From an uncultured Clostridia bacterium (lineage in GTDB: Bacteria; Bacillota; Clostridia; Peptostreptococcales; Anaerovoracaceae), in contig CALIYX010000015.1 in assembly GCA_938049335.1 (NCBI GenBank), forward strand, positions 1 to 64,000: 64,000 bases of DNA, given 5' to 3'. Shown piece by piece: positions 1-8,693 of this stretch. Position 1 is the stretch's first letter. Each line of letters opens with the position of its first letter. Below the pieces are notes generated by a model. The model was not told the origin of the DNA. It did no database searches and saw nothing but the letters and a program-made list of their open reading frames with translations. A program made the translations under genes and the position numbers.

Positions 1-1512
1 CTGCGATTTTCTTATAATAACCAAATAAATTCTAAAGAATTCAGATCAGATTATCAATATCAAAACATGATGGAAAAGCCATCGATTGGTGAAATTTTGC
101 AAATATTAACCATCATATATAGCATTGGCCATTTTTATAATACATTCACAGCTTCACGAGCCATCACAATGATTTCTTCTAAAGATAAGAATTTCTATGA
201 TTTAGTCGTAAATGCATCTAAAGATGGACGGTACCAAAATGCAGCTAAGGCTATTTTGGAAAGTAAGAATTATAAAAGATTACACTTATTGAACTCTTTA
301 CTAATTCTTGAGCGCTGTGATCATTCAAAGCAGTCGGTATCAATAGCTGTAGAGCTTTTGTATGCTTACATAAATGAACAACTGACGAGTGAAGATGGCA
401 AATTAAGATATGTATTCAATATTTTTAAAAAGGTAAGAACAGTATCATACATAGCATATGACTTGCAAATTGCAGAAACACCATTAACTATTGATTTGTG
501 CAATGAGAACGCTATGCTCTTGTTGTTAAAAGAATTGCTATCTGAATACAACAATAATCAATCATCAAATAATCTAGTATCTTCAATTACAAAGCTACTA
601 GATGATACAGTCTATAATGAGAATTCAAATGCTATTTGTTATTATAAGATATCAAGAAAAATGGTATCTTTATTAACCAAAGAACTGAATTACTCTAACT
701 TAGATTATTATAAAGATTTGTTTATTGATGAAAATAGTTTTATGAATCGCATTCACACGCATAAAAGAGACTATGTTCAATCACAAATATTGAAATTAAC
801 TTTTCCTCGCGAATTAAGAGGACTATCAGAACAATTGCTGCTAGATTTGGAGAAATTCAGAAATACCCGTGTTGGTTATTATGATAGATATTCAGGAGAA
901 CAAACAGTTCTTGTATCAATAAAGAAAAACTGTAGCGCAGCTTCAAAGAGATATGCAGCATATAAAACAATGAAGTGTGCTATTAGTTATCTTCGTAGAA
1001 TTTCAGGACTACCATCAACTGATAAGAGATACCTTTTAATAGTAAAGTTTTTCTTGTTTTATTTATTTGGTGAAAATCCTGTGGTAATTAAACCGACTAT
1101 AGATAAAGAAGTTTGTGTTATTTGTACTCGAGGGAAAAAAACTCGTATAAATGTAATACAATCGCTATTAAAAGGTTCTATCGGTAATAAGGATGAGAAT
1201 CACGAGGTTGAGTTCTTGCTAAGTCAAATTAAAGATGACACAGTTAGTGATACAAGCATTACAATACCGGCAAGTATTATTGTTTATCAAAAGGGTGCAG
1301 TTGGGCGTAAACTTAGCGAATTTGATGGAATGATTATTCATCCAATGAGAAAAGAGAAGCAAATTGTGTTTTTAGAGGCAAAGAATAAGGATAAACAACC
1401 TAGCTGTGGGAAAAATTGTCTTAAGGAAAAATTCGATAAGTTTTCTTTTAATTACTCAGAAGATGACATTCAAATCGTAGATTATGATGCATACTGGAAT
1501 TTCACCATATAA
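1..1512 (+). CDS. Unknown protein with C-terminal PD-(D/E)xK nuclease-like motif (5' end outside window)
   Basis: The reading frame is open from base 1; the first ATG at 67 has no ribosome site, so the gene very probably starts upstream and is cut by the window edge. Seen: mostly charged helical sequence with no family I recognise, then near the C-terminus Asp at 1324 (in EFDGM), a short spacer with a hydrophobic strand (IVFL), and Glu-Ala-Lys at 1375-1383 (LEAKN). D-X(n)-E-X-K after a beta strand is the signature of PD-(D/E)xK endonucleases. The gene is AT-rich and uses TTA for leucine, unlike the CTA/CTT-rich genes that follow, which suggests transfer. A role in defence or DNA processing is inference only. 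Confidence 0.7.
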   Translation: MRFSYNNQINSKEFRSDYQYQNMMEKPSIGEILQILTIIYSIGHFYNTFTASRAITMISSKDKNFYDLVVNASKDGRYQNAAKAILESKNYKRLHLLNSLLILERCDHSKQSVSIAVELLYAYINEQLTSEDGKLRYVFNIFKKVRTVSYIAYDLQIAETPLTIDLCNENAMLLLLKELLSEYNNNQSSNNLVSSITKLLDDTVYNENSNAICYYKISRKMVSLLTKELNYSNLDYYKDLFIDENSFMNRIHTHKRDYVQSQILKLTFPRELRGLSEQLLLDLEKFRNTRVGYYDRYSGEQTVLVSIKKNCSAASKRYAAYKTMKCAISYLRRISGLPSTDKRYLLIVKFFLFYLFGENPVVIKPTIDKEVCVICTRGKKTRINVIQSLLKGSIGNKDENHEVEFLLSQIKDDTVSDTSITIPASIIVYQKGAVGRKLSEFDGMIIHPMRKEKQIVFLEAKNKDKQPSCGKNCLKEKFDKFSFNYSEDDIQIVDYDAYWNFTI

Positions 1513-1736
1513 TCTTCTCGCGACTGTTTCGGTACTTGAGCAAAAGATAATAAACACACATTAGCTTTCCCACTCTTATATGGTCGTTACTTTTTTGTTG
1601 CACCTGAATACGTCAATCAAAACCTGTTTTTTATACAGTACATAAGAGGCTTGCACCTTTAGGATCTTCTTACTGTGTAAACCACAGCTACAAGCGAATA
1701 TAATACCCAAGCACCCAACACATGTACTGAAATATA
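1513..1736. other. Intergenic stretch, no gene seen
   Basis: AT-rich spacer between the nuclease-like gene and the B12-controlled transporter. No convincing ORF, RNA or terminator was seen. It may mark the right edge of the foreign segment. Confidence 0.4.
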
Positions 1737-1765
1737 TTGATTAAACTTTCGCCTTTGTATATAAT
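1737..1765 (+). promoter_or_regulatory. Sigma-A-type promoter of the B12-controlled ABC operon
   Basis: TTGATT (1737-1742), 17-bp spacer, TATAAT (1760-1765). It lies just upstream of the cobalamin riboswitch, so transcripts start near 1772 and carry the aptamer. Confidence 0.75.
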
Positions 1766-1789
1766 ACAGATAACAAACCAAGTTTGTAA

Positions 1790-1965
1790 AAAAGAATAAT
1801 TCAAGCAACGCGAGTTCATATTACTATGATTAAAAGGGAAGTAAGTGTAATTCTTACGCGATCCCGTCGCTGTGATGGTTTAGCTCTTTGTAACCACTGG
1901 ATATATATCTGGGAAGGTAAAGGGTGTAGATGCCTAAGTCAGAAGACCTGCTTCGTTGCGATATC
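1790..1965 (+). promoter_or_regulatory. Cobalamin (adenosylcobalamin-type) riboswitch
   Basis: Seen in order: AAAAGGGAA, a TAAGTGTAA/TTCTTA arm, GATCCCGTCGCTGTGATGG, CCACTGG, GGGAAGG, and the diagnostic GCCTAAGTCAGAAGACCTGC at 1932-1951. These match the conserved blocks of B12-box leaders. It is followed by a terminator and then an ABC importer, so vitamin B12 should switch the operon off. An apparent ORF through this stretch is not a gene. Confidence 0.92.
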
Positions 1966-1990
1966 GCCGGATTTTACGAGGATAAAGGAA

Positions 1991-2025
1991 GGGCAGTATT
2001 CGCCTGCCTTTGAGCGGGTTTTTTT
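1991..2025 (+). terminator. Riboswitch expression platform: intrinsic terminator with competing hairpin
   Basis: Terminator stem CCTGC (2003-2007) with GCGGG (2014-2018, one T-G pair), followed by seven T at 2019-2025. The same CTGCC (2004-2008) can instead pair with GGCAG at 1992-1996, a mutually exclusive hairpin that would act as antiterminator. This gives a simple transcription-attenuation switch. Confidence 0.7.
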
Positions 2026-2072
2026 ATTCGGCAAATTGATGCACTATCGTGTATTAGGAAAGAGAGGAAGAT

Positions 2073-3563
2073 ATGAAGAAAAGGTTTTTAGCTGTTTTCA
2101 TGATGTTTGCAATGGTTTTCATTGTAACTGCATGCGGACAGGGAGCTAGCGACAATGCTATAACTGTCGGTCAGACATGGGTAATTACAGATGATAATCC
2201 ACTTGATGGCGGAAATGCATGGTCGATCACAAGCCACGGAATTTCTGAGTACGTATTCATGCAGAAGGAAGACGGAAGCATGGAGTCAAGATTCGTGGAC
2301 AAGCTAGAGGCAAAGAGCGACACAGAGTGGGTAATCACAATGAAAAAGGACGCAAAATTTGCTGACGGAAGCAAGGTTGATGCTAAGGCACTAGCTGCTT
2401 GTCTAAATGAGATTCAGGAAAAGAATAAACTTTCAAACGCTTCAGCTGGCGTAATCAAGTTTGAGGCAACAGGGGATTACACTTTGACTGCGAAGACAGA
2501 AAGAGCAACAACTGACCTAAAGTCAATTCTAGGTGAGTGGACTAATGTTGTATATAAGAAGGTTGGCGATAAGTATGTATTTACAGGTCCATTCAAGATC
2601 AAAGCGCTAAAGGCACAGAGTGAAGTTACTCTAGAGCCTAACGAAAACTATCCAGATGCAAGCGAGAGACCTGCAACTGTAAAGATCAAGGCTTTCAAGG
2701 ATGTCAATTCTCTTAAGCTAGCTTACGAGTCAGGAGAGGTTGACCTAGCCTTCGGTTTGACAGGCGAAATCGCAAAGGAACTAAAGGACAAAAAGAAGAA
2801 TGTAATAGACTTTGATGCTGCATATCAGTACTATACATTCCTAAATCTAGAAAATGATATTCTTAAAGATCCGGCTGTAAGAGAAGCTATCGACAAGGGT
2901 ATTGATAGAGAGGCTATCAAGAAGACTCTAGATGGCGGAACAATTCCAACAGGACTATTTGCAGGATATAACAGCTTTGATGCAAAGATAGCAGCTACAT
3001 ATAACGTAAACGAAGCAAAGGCTCTTCTAGATAACTCTGGATGGAAGCTTGAAGACGGCGCAAAGTATAGAACAAAGGACGGCAAGGAGCTTACACTTTC
3101 AATTAAGACATATAGCTCAAAGCCAGATCTTCCAAAGGTTAGCCAGACAATAGCTTCAGAGCTAGAAAAGCTTGGAATCAAGGTAACTGTAGAGGTTGTA
3201 GACGATATATCAAAGGTTACAAAGGCTAGAGACTTTGACATCCTGGTATATGCACAGCATCCATCCCCAGCAGGAAGCCCAGTATACTTCTTGAACCAGT
3301 TCTTCAGAACAGGTGGACCTAACAACTTCATGTCATACAGCTCAAGCGTAACGGATGGAATCCTAGATCAGATGGGAAGCGAATCAAATCCTGAGAACAT
3401 TGATAAGCTTGCAATACAGGCGCAGGAGCAGGTTCTAAAGGATAGACCTGTTTTGATGACCATGGATCCTAAGTGGCATGCTGCAGTATCTGACAAGCTG
3501 AAAGATTATAAGCTTTGGAACGGAGATTACTACATTGTAAACTCAACTCTAAAAGTTAAATAG
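2073..3563 (+). CDS. ABC transporter substrate-binding lipoprotein, nickel/peptide (SBP family 5) type; predicted cobalt uptake
   Basis: A 496-residue secreted lipoprotein: signal peptide with lipobox VTAC, mature protein starting at the Cys around residue 21, then an SBP-family-5 fold of usual length (CGQG..., FTGPFKI, PAVREAIDKGIDREAI). AGAGAGGAAG precedes the ATG. Family 5 proteins bind peptides, nickel or other metal chelates. It is the first gene after a B12 riboswitch with its own permeases and ATPases, so cobalt (free or chelated) is the likeliest cargo; nickel, peptide or a corrinoid fragment cannot be excluded. The substrate is inference from regulation, the fold is recognised from sequence. 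Confidence 0.85.
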   Translation: MKKRFLAVFMMFAMVFIVTACGQGASDNAITVGQTWVITDDNPLDGGNAWSITSHGISEYVFMQKEDGSMESRFVDKLEAKSDTEWVITMKKDAKFADGSKVDAKALAACLNEIQEKNKLSNASAGVIKFEATGDYTLTAKTERATTDLKSILGEWTNVVYKKVGDKYVFTGPFKIKALKAQSEVTLEPNENYPDASERPATVKIKAFKDVNSLKLAYESGEVDLAFGLTGEIAKELKDKKKNVIDFDAAYQYYTFLNLENDILKDPAVREAIDKGIDREAIKKTLDGGTIPTGLFAGYNSFDAKIAATYNVNEAKALLDNSGWKLEDGAKYRTKDGKELTLSIKTYSSKPDLPKVSQTIASELEKLGIKVTVEVVDDISKVTKARDFDILVYAQHPSPAGSPVYFLNQFFRTGGPNNFMSYSSSVTDGILDQMGSESNPENIDKLAIQAQEQVLKDRPVLMTMDPKWHAAVSDKLKDYKLWNGDYYIVNSTLKVK

Positions 3564-3569
3564 TAAAAC

Positions 3570-3601
3570 AAGGGGGTGTGCATTTTGTGCTACATCCCCT
3601 T
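3570..3601 (+). terminator. Intercistronic hairpin after the binding-protein gene
   Basis: Ten-base-pair stem (AAGGGGGTGT with ACATCCCCTT, one G-T pair) and 12-nt loop, directly after the stop codon and without a T-run. Such hairpins usually protect the upstream mRNA 3' end, giving more binding protein than permease. Confidence 0.65.
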
Positions 3602-3615
3602 ATTTAAAGGATGAC

Positions 3616-4551
3616 ATGAAACATATGAACAAATATGTAAAGTTAATTTTAAAGTGGATTCTTGTGTTCTTCGTGACTAGCATAGTGGCTTTTGCTATTG
3701 TGCGAATAACACCTGGATCACCAGTAGATATAACTCTGACGAATCTAGGACTTCCAAAGACCGAGGAAAATGTTAAAGCTATAGAAAAGCTCTATCATTT
3801 TGATGAGCCCCTAGTTCAGCAGTATTTTAGCTGGATGAAGGACTTTTTGTCAGGCGAATGGGGCAAATCCTACTTGACTCAGAGCTCGCTTAAGCCTGAG
3901 ATTCTCTCTAGGCTACCATTATCATTTGGCATTGGAATAGGTGGGATTCTTCTCGCCATGGCCCTTAGCTTTGGACTTGGATATAAGGCTTCGTTAAACG
4001 ATAAGGGCGTATATAACTATATATCGAGAGGTCTGACCTTGATGAGTCAAACGGTACCGGTGTTTTTGCTTATTTTGCTCACCATATATTTCCTTGGTGT
4101 AAAGTTTCAGATAATGAAGTTCTTCACTAATGTAACGCCTGCAGCTATTATTCTCGCTATTATTTTTGTTGCTTTGCCAATGGTTGGTCCTATGTCAAGA
4201 GCTGTCAGGGTTCACTTCAAGGAAACTGCGGAAAGCATGTTTATGCAATATTACACATTGAGGGGTTATGAAAGCAAAAAGGCTTTGCTGAAATATGGAA
4301 GCAGGCCAGCTTTGTACGGGCTATTCTCCATTGCTATATCTAAATTTTCATCAGTAATTGGCGGGGCTACGGTGGTCGAATACGCCATGGCACTACCTGG
4401 ACTCAGCACATTTTTGATAGATAGCATATCGAGAAGAGACTATCCAATGGTGCAAAACTACATAATGATTCTAGTTTTATGGATGTTTTTGGTGAACATA
4501 GTGTTCGAGTTTATCATGGGTAGGATTCTAAAAAGAGAGGTGTCATCATGA
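3616..4551 (+). CDS. ABC transporter permease, NikB/DppB type
   Basis: A 311-residue membrane protein with about six hydrophobic segments, an N-terminal FVTSIVAFAIVRITPGSP start typical of DppB/NikB permeases and the cytoplasmic EAA-like coupling region (ESMFMQYYTLRGYESKKALLK). AAAGG lies before ATG 3616. It forms the first half of the membrane channel with the next gene, whose start codon overlaps its stop (ATGA). Part of the B12-controlled importer. Confidence 0.88.
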   Translation: MKHMNKYVKLILKWILVFFVTSIVAFAIVRITPGSPVDITLTNLGLPKTEENVKAIEKLYHFDEPLVQQYFSWMKDFLSGEWGKSYLTQSSLKPEILSRLPLSFGIGIGGILLAMALSFGLGYKASLNDKGVYNYISRGLTLMSQTVPVFLLILLTIYFLGVKFQIMKFFTNVTPAAIILAIIFVALPMVGPMSRAVRVHFKETAESMFMQYYTLRGYESKKALLKYGSRPALYGLFSIAISKFSSVIGGATVVEYAMALPGLSTFLIDSISRRDYPMVQNYIMILVLWMFLVNIVFEFIMGRILKREVSS

Positions 4552-5327
4552 AAAAAATCTTAATTGGAGGAAGCATCTTGATGGCAGTCATTATTGTTTG
4601 CGCACTACTTCCGACGCAAAATCCTAAGATGGTAAATGTCGATAATAAATTCCTGCCGATGAGCAGCACCCATCTCCTTGGGACTGATGACCTTGGAAGA
4701 GATATATTTGCACTAATGGTCGTCGGATTTAACAGAACGATAACTGTGCTCATTTCAGCCTGCCTTACATCTGTTATTGTCGGCTGCGCAATAGGCACAA
4801 TCAGCGGCTACTTTGGGGGAAATATAAGGATTTTGGTTAGGCTTTTTGCCGATATATCCATGGTCGTTCCTTCTTTGATTGTTGCTCTCATTGTGATAAT
4901 GACGGTTGGAAATTCACCATTTGCCGTGGGTATGGCGCTCGGCATATACGGGATTGGAACCTTTGCTTATCAAAGCGAGAACTTGACGAGAAAGATGCTA
5001 GATGAGGAGTTTATAATTGCTGAAAAGCTTCTTGGAACGCCGACGTATAAGATATTGTTTAATCATATTTTGAGAAATAACCTGCCACCTATAATGGCAG
5101 TTCTAGCAAGCCAGGGTGGAAATATAATACTCGCATATGCATCCCTGACCTTTATCGGTCTTGGCTCTGATATAACGACTCCAGACTGGGGCAGCATGCT
5201 TTATCAGTACAGATTCTACATAGTTGAAAAGCCTGTTTTGATACTGTGGCCGACGCTTGGAATTTTATCGCTATCGCTGTTTATGTATTACATGTTTGAC
5301 GATTGGAAGGACAAAAAATACAAGTGA
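4548..5327 (+). CDS. ABC transporter permease, NikC/DppC type
   Basis: A 259-residue membrane protein; N-terminal TM, then HLLGTDDLGRDIFALMV, the hallmark of DppC/NikC permeases, and an EAA-loop region EFIIAEKLLGTPTYKILFNHIL. Its ATG overlaps the TGA of the preceding permease, showing translational coupling. Slightly shorter than many DppC proteins because the N-terminal cytoplasmic tail is nearly absent. Pairs with the preceding permease. Confidence 0.88.
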   Translation: MKKILIGGSILMAVIIVCALLPTQNPKMVNVDNKFLPMSSTHLLGTDDLGRDIFALMVVGFNRTITVLISACLTSVIVGCAIGTISGYFGGNIRILVRLFADISMVVPSLIVALIVIMTVGNSPFAVGMALGIYGIGTFAYQSENLTRKMLDEEFIIAEKLLGTPTYKILFNHILRNNLPPIMAVLASQGGNIILAYASLTFIGLGSDITTPDWGSMLYQYRFYIVEKPVLILWPTLGILSLSLFMYYMFDDWKDKKYK

Positions 5328-5368
5328 TGAATAAGATTTGGGAAAATCTTGGATAAGCAGAAAGCTAT

Positions 5369-6262
5369 ATGAGTATAGAAAAGGACGATAGAATTTTGAT
5401 GAATGAAAAAATACTTTCGCTTAAAAATTTCGGAATAATACATAAGGCTAGTCCTAGCCAAAGAGCTCTTAGAAGGTCTAAAAATGCAGGTTTTCAAGGC
5501 AAGGATTACAAACTTGAGAACATTAATTTTGAGATGTGTCTGGGCAGTAAATTAGGTATTACGGGAAGCTCGGGAGGCGGTAAAAGCCTTTTGATAAAGG
5601 GAATCCTAGGAAGCCTTCCTAGGGAAAATTGGGAAATAGTCGGCGAGTGCAAGGTCTTAGGTGAATACGACCTAAACAAGCTTAACGAAGCTGAGCGCAG
5701 GGAGGTTCTAAAGAAGTACATAAGCTATATACCGCAGGATTCAATAAACGCACTGAACCCTTATGTTGGTGTTTTGGACCAGATATGCAGGGAAATCGAG
5801 TTCACAAGGAGCATCAAAGGTAGTGAATGCGAGGCGCTTGCCATAGAATGGCTCGAAAAGCTAGGTCTAGGAAGTGACAGAGCAAAGCTTAACCTTTTGC
5901 CTGCGGAGTTTTCTGGGGGAATGAGGCAGAGAGCAGTTTTTGTAATGGCGATGGTGAAGAATCCTAAGCTTTTGATAGCTGATGAGCCTTCTTCAGCTCT
6001 TGATGTAATAAATCAGCTGAACACCTTGGAAATTTTGCAGACACTAGCTGAAAATCATGCCCTAACGATGATCTATGTAAGCCACAGTCCTGGCATGATT
6101 AAGAAGCTGTGCGACAATATAGCTATAGTGAGCAAGGGTGAGCTTGTGGAGCTTGAAAGCGTTGAAAACTTCTTTACATCGCCTAAAAGCGATGAAGGTT
6201 TAAGGCTGTTAGAGGCGTCAAAGGAACTCGTATCACGAGGAGAATATAAAGGTAATGAGTAA
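5369..6262 (+). CDS. ABC transporter ATPase, NikD/DppD type
   Basis: A 297-residue ATPase with Walker A GSSGGGKSLL, Q-loop ISYIPQDSINALNP, signature FSGGMRQRA, Walker B LLIADEPSSALD and H-loop SHSP. The start is uncertain: ATG 5369 has a weak ribosome site, ATG 5399 has AAAGGA about 13 bases away and would give a protein ten residues shorter; both keep all motifs. It drives the importer with the next gene, overlapping it by 8 bases. Confidence 0.87.
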   Translation: MSIEKDDRILMNEKILSLKNFGIIHKASPSQRALRRSKNAGFQGKDYKLENINFEMCLGSKLGITGSSGGGKSLLIKGILGSLPRENWEIVGECKVLGEYDLNKLNEAERREVLKKYISYIPQDSINALNPYVGVLDQICREIEFTRSIKGSECEALAIEWLEKLGLGSDRAKLNLLPAEFSGGMRQRAVFVMAMVKNPKLLIADEPSSALDVINQLNTLEILQTLAENHALTMIYVSHSPGMIKKLCDNIAIVSKGELVELESVENFFTSPKSDEGLRLLEASKELVSRGEYKGNE

Positions 6263-7073
6263 GCAAGATAAGAAGATAATCGAAGCAAGAAACATAGATA
6301 AGAGCTTTGACCAGCACAAGGCTTTAGACAATATTAGCTTTAGCCTAAATGAGGGTGAAACACTAGGTATAGCAGGTGCATCAGGAAGCGGAAAATCAAC
6401 TCTGTCCAAGATTTTAGTGGGAATCATGGAGGCTGATAGCGGAGAGATACTGTTTATGGAAGAAGCTCTGCCCTTAATAGGAAAAGGGAGAAGAGACACG
6501 GCAAGGTTTCCTATACAGATGGTTTTTCAAAACTCAAAGGCAGCCTTTAACCCAAGGCAGACTCTTGAAAAGTCACTTAATGAAGTCGCTTTAAGGCACG
6601 AGAAGGAATTTAGGAAAAGTGCAAAGGAGTCGACTGATAAGTCATGTTCGTCGAAGCCTATCAAAGAAACGGTTAAAGAAAAAATTGAAGAGCTTCTCCT
6701 TCAGTGTGAGCTTGATACGGATTTGCTTGAGCGCTATCCAGAGCAGCTTTCGGGAGGACAGCTACAGAGAATGGCTATTTGCAGAGCGATGCTAACAGAG
6801 CCTAAGGTTCTGATTGCTGATGAGATAATATCAGCGCTAGATATACCAGTTCAGCTTGAGGTTATGAAGACTTTAAAGAAAATGGTCGATAAGAACGGAA
6901 TGACGCTAATCTTCATATCGCACGATCTAAACGCTATAGGAATGATGGCTGAAAAGACCATGGTTTTGAGCGAGGGCAAGCTAGAGTTCTACGATGAAAC
7001 TAGAAAGCTCTGGAATAGTGATAACGAGGTAATAAAAGAACTTATAAAGGCGAGCAAGGTTATATCGGTTTAG
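6255..7073 (+). CDS. ABC transporter ATPase, NikE/DppF type
   Basis: A 272-residue ATPase: Walker A GASGSGKST, Q-loop MVFQNSKAAFNPRQTL, signature LSGGQLQRM, Walker B VLIADEIISALD (Ile where Pro is usual), H-loop SHDL. A charged insert (about residues 113-135, KSAKESTDKSCSSKP) separates the Q-loop and the signature. Ribosome site AGGAG and AAAGG upstream; overlaps the preceding ATPase by 8 bases. Last gene of the B12-controlled operon. Confidence 0.87.
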   Translation: MSKQDKKIIEARNIDKSFDQHKALDNISFSLNEGETLGIAGASGSGKSTLSKILVGIMEADSGEILFMEEALPLIGKGRRDTARFPIQMVFQNSKAAFNPRQTLEKSLNEVALRHEKEFRKSAKESTDKSCSSKPIKETVKEKIEELLLQCELDTDLLERYPEQLSGGQLQRMAICRAMLTEPKVLIADEIISALDIPVQLEVMKTLKKMVDKNGMTLIFISHDLNAIGMMAEKTMVLSEGKLEFYDETRKLWNSDNEVIKELIKASKVISV

Positions 7074-7119
7074 GTCAAACCAAGGATATACAAAATTAAA
7101 TGGCACAATGCATAAATAT

Positions 7120-7147
7120 AATTAAAAATTTTAATTAATACTTTTTT
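7120..7147 (+). terminator. Weak AT-only terminator candidate after the importer operon
   Basis: AATTAAAAATTTTAATT palindrome followed by TTTTTT at 7142-7147. All A/T stem, so stability is low. Confidence 0.3.
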
Positions 7148-7187
7148 ATTGAGCAAAAAAATCATAATTTTCGTGCTTGAGTATTGT

Positions 7188-7216
7188 TTGACATAGCTTA
7201 AAAATTGGTATATACT
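7188..7216 (+). promoter_or_regulatory. Promoter of the APC permease/amidohydrolase operon
   Basis: TTGACA (7188-7193), exactly 17 bp, TATACT (7211-7216). Transcription would begin near 7223, almost directly at the hairpin that follows. Confidence 0.8.
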
Positions 7217-7226
7217 CACGGAAAGT

Positions 7227-7265
7227 AAGTTAAAGTGCTTTGGATATCTAAGGCACTTTTAACTT
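7227..7265 (+). promoter_or_regulatory. 5'-leader hairpin at the transcript start
   Basis: Long stem AAGTTAAAGTGCTT (7227-7240) against AAGGCACTTTTAACTT (7250-7265) with one bulge, only a few bases after the predicted start of transcription. No clean T-run, so it is more likely a 5'-end stabiliser or a regulator target than a terminator. Confidence 0.5.
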
Positions 7266-7295
7266 TATGATGACACATATTAAGGAGGAATTTTT

Positions 7296-8693
7296 ATGCA
7301 TGATGATAAGAAATTATCTTCGCTGACATCTGAAAAAACCGAGTTCAAAAGAGAAATTGGCGTATTTGGTGGAATCAGTATCATTGGCGGAATCATGATC
7401 GGCTCTGGAATATTCTATCTAGGGTCATACGTTCTTCAGAGAACGGGAATGAATAGTGGACTAGCACTAATTTGTTGGCTACTTGCAGGTGTTATTTCAC
7501 TTGTCGCAGGTCTTTGCTACGCAGAACTTGGAACTGCAATGCCTAAGGCTGGCGGAAGGGTTGTCTACCTAAATGAGGCCTTTCACCCTGTTGTAGGATT
7601 TATGGCAGGCTTCACAGATTGGCTGCTCGGAGGACCTGGTTCTATAGCGGCAGTTGCAATCGCTTTGATGAATGTTATGAGATCATTCATTGATATAAGT
7701 GACTTCGGTATCAAGGTTGCAGCCATCGTTTTGATCATCGGTACAACTTTCTATAACCTAATTGGGGTAAAGATTGCAGCGATTGTTCAGAGCCTTTCTA
7801 TGGTAGCTAAGCTTGTGCCTATTGCAATTGTAATGGGAGTTGCGCTATTTGCTGGTAAGGTAAGCCCAGACCTATCACTAGGTTCAGCATCAACATATGC
7901 AGCTGAAAACAACACTCATGTTGTTTCAATGATGGCTGTTGCTATTGTTGCAGCGCTTTGGGCATATGAGGGATGGACGAACCTGAACACGGTTGCTGAG
8001 GAAATCAAGAATCCAAAGAAGAACATGCCGCTTGCTTTGATTATTGGTATCGGTGGAGTTACACTTATCTACACATTGTTCAACTTCGCGATTATGAAGG
8101 TTCTACCTCATGAGACAATCGTAGATATGATAGCAAAGGAAGACCTATACCTAGGTACAGCAGTTGCTAAGACTCTTCTAGGAAATGCGGGCGGAGTTAT
8201 CGTATCTGTAGGAATGATTCTAGCGATGTTTGGAACGCTTAATGGAATGACTCTAGCTCAGCCAAGAATGTACTATGCGATGGCTGAAGAGGGACATTTC
8301 TTCAAGAGCTTCAAGAAGCTTCATCCTAAGCATAAGGTTCCAACAGTGCCTATCATCGTTCAGGCAGTGCTTTCAATCGCTCTAGTTCTACTAAGAAACC
8401 TAGACCAGCTAACAAATCTAGTTGTAATCAGTGCGCTTATATTCAATGTTCTAGTTATTGTCGCACTACCTATTTTGAGACATAAGTATCCAACTATAGA
8501 GCGTCCTTACAAGGTTTGGTTCTATCCAGTTTCCGTAATCCTTGTAGCTCTTGTATTCACTGGACTTCTCATTCAGGGAGTTATAGACGATCCGGTTAAT
8601 GGTGCTCTTGGACTTGTAGTTCCAGCAATCGGTGCGGTTGTTTACTTTATCTTTGACCAGAAACTTAAGAAAGAAGTGAAGCAGAATGCGTAA
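7296..8693 (+). CDS. APC-family amino-acid permease
   Basis: A 465-residue membrane protein with about 12 hydrophobic segments. TM1 carries the APC consensus GIMIGSGIFYLG, followed by CYAELGTAMPKAGG (TM2-TM3 loop) and a TM6 region WAYEGWTNLNTVAEEIKNPKKNMP that resembles LAT/SteT-like exchangers and antiporters. The substrate cannot be read from sequence; Ser/Thr or another neutral amino acid is plausible. AAGGAGGA lies before the ATG. It overlaps the amidohydrolase gene by 8 bases, suggesting that the permease brings in, or exports the product of, that enzyme's substrate. Confidence 0.88.
   Translation: MHDDKKLSSLTSEKTEFKREIGVFGGISIIGGIMIGSGIFYLGSYVLQRTGMNSGLALICWLLAGVISLVAGLCYAELGTAMPKAGGRVVYLNEAFHPVVGFMAGFTDWLLGGPGSIAAVAIALMNVMRSFIDISDFGIKVAAIVLIIGTTFYNLIGVKIAAIVQSLSMVAKLVPIAIVMGVALFAGKVSPDLSLGSASTYAAENNTHVVSMMAVAIVAALWAYEGWTNLNTVAEEIKNPKKNMPLALIIGIGGVTLIYTLFNFAIMKVLPHETIVDMIAKEDLYLGTAVAKTLLGNAGGVIVSVGMILAMFGTLNGMTLAQPRMYYAMAEEGHFFKSFKKLHPKHKVPTVPIIVQAVLSIALVLLRNLDQLTNLVVISALIFNVLVIVALPILRHKYPTIERPYKVWFYPVSVILVALVFTGLLIQGVIDDPVNGALGLVVPAIGAVVYFIFDQKLKKEVKQNA

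Noticed and set aside
1826..2149. 107-codon ORF through the first riboswitch
   Set aside because: It overlaps conserved aptamer blocks and the terminator, has no ribosome site and resembles no protein.
2831..3331. Long minus-strand ORF inside the binding-protein gene
   Set aside because: Shadow of a real coding frame with low-complexity Ser/Leu composition; no ribosome site.
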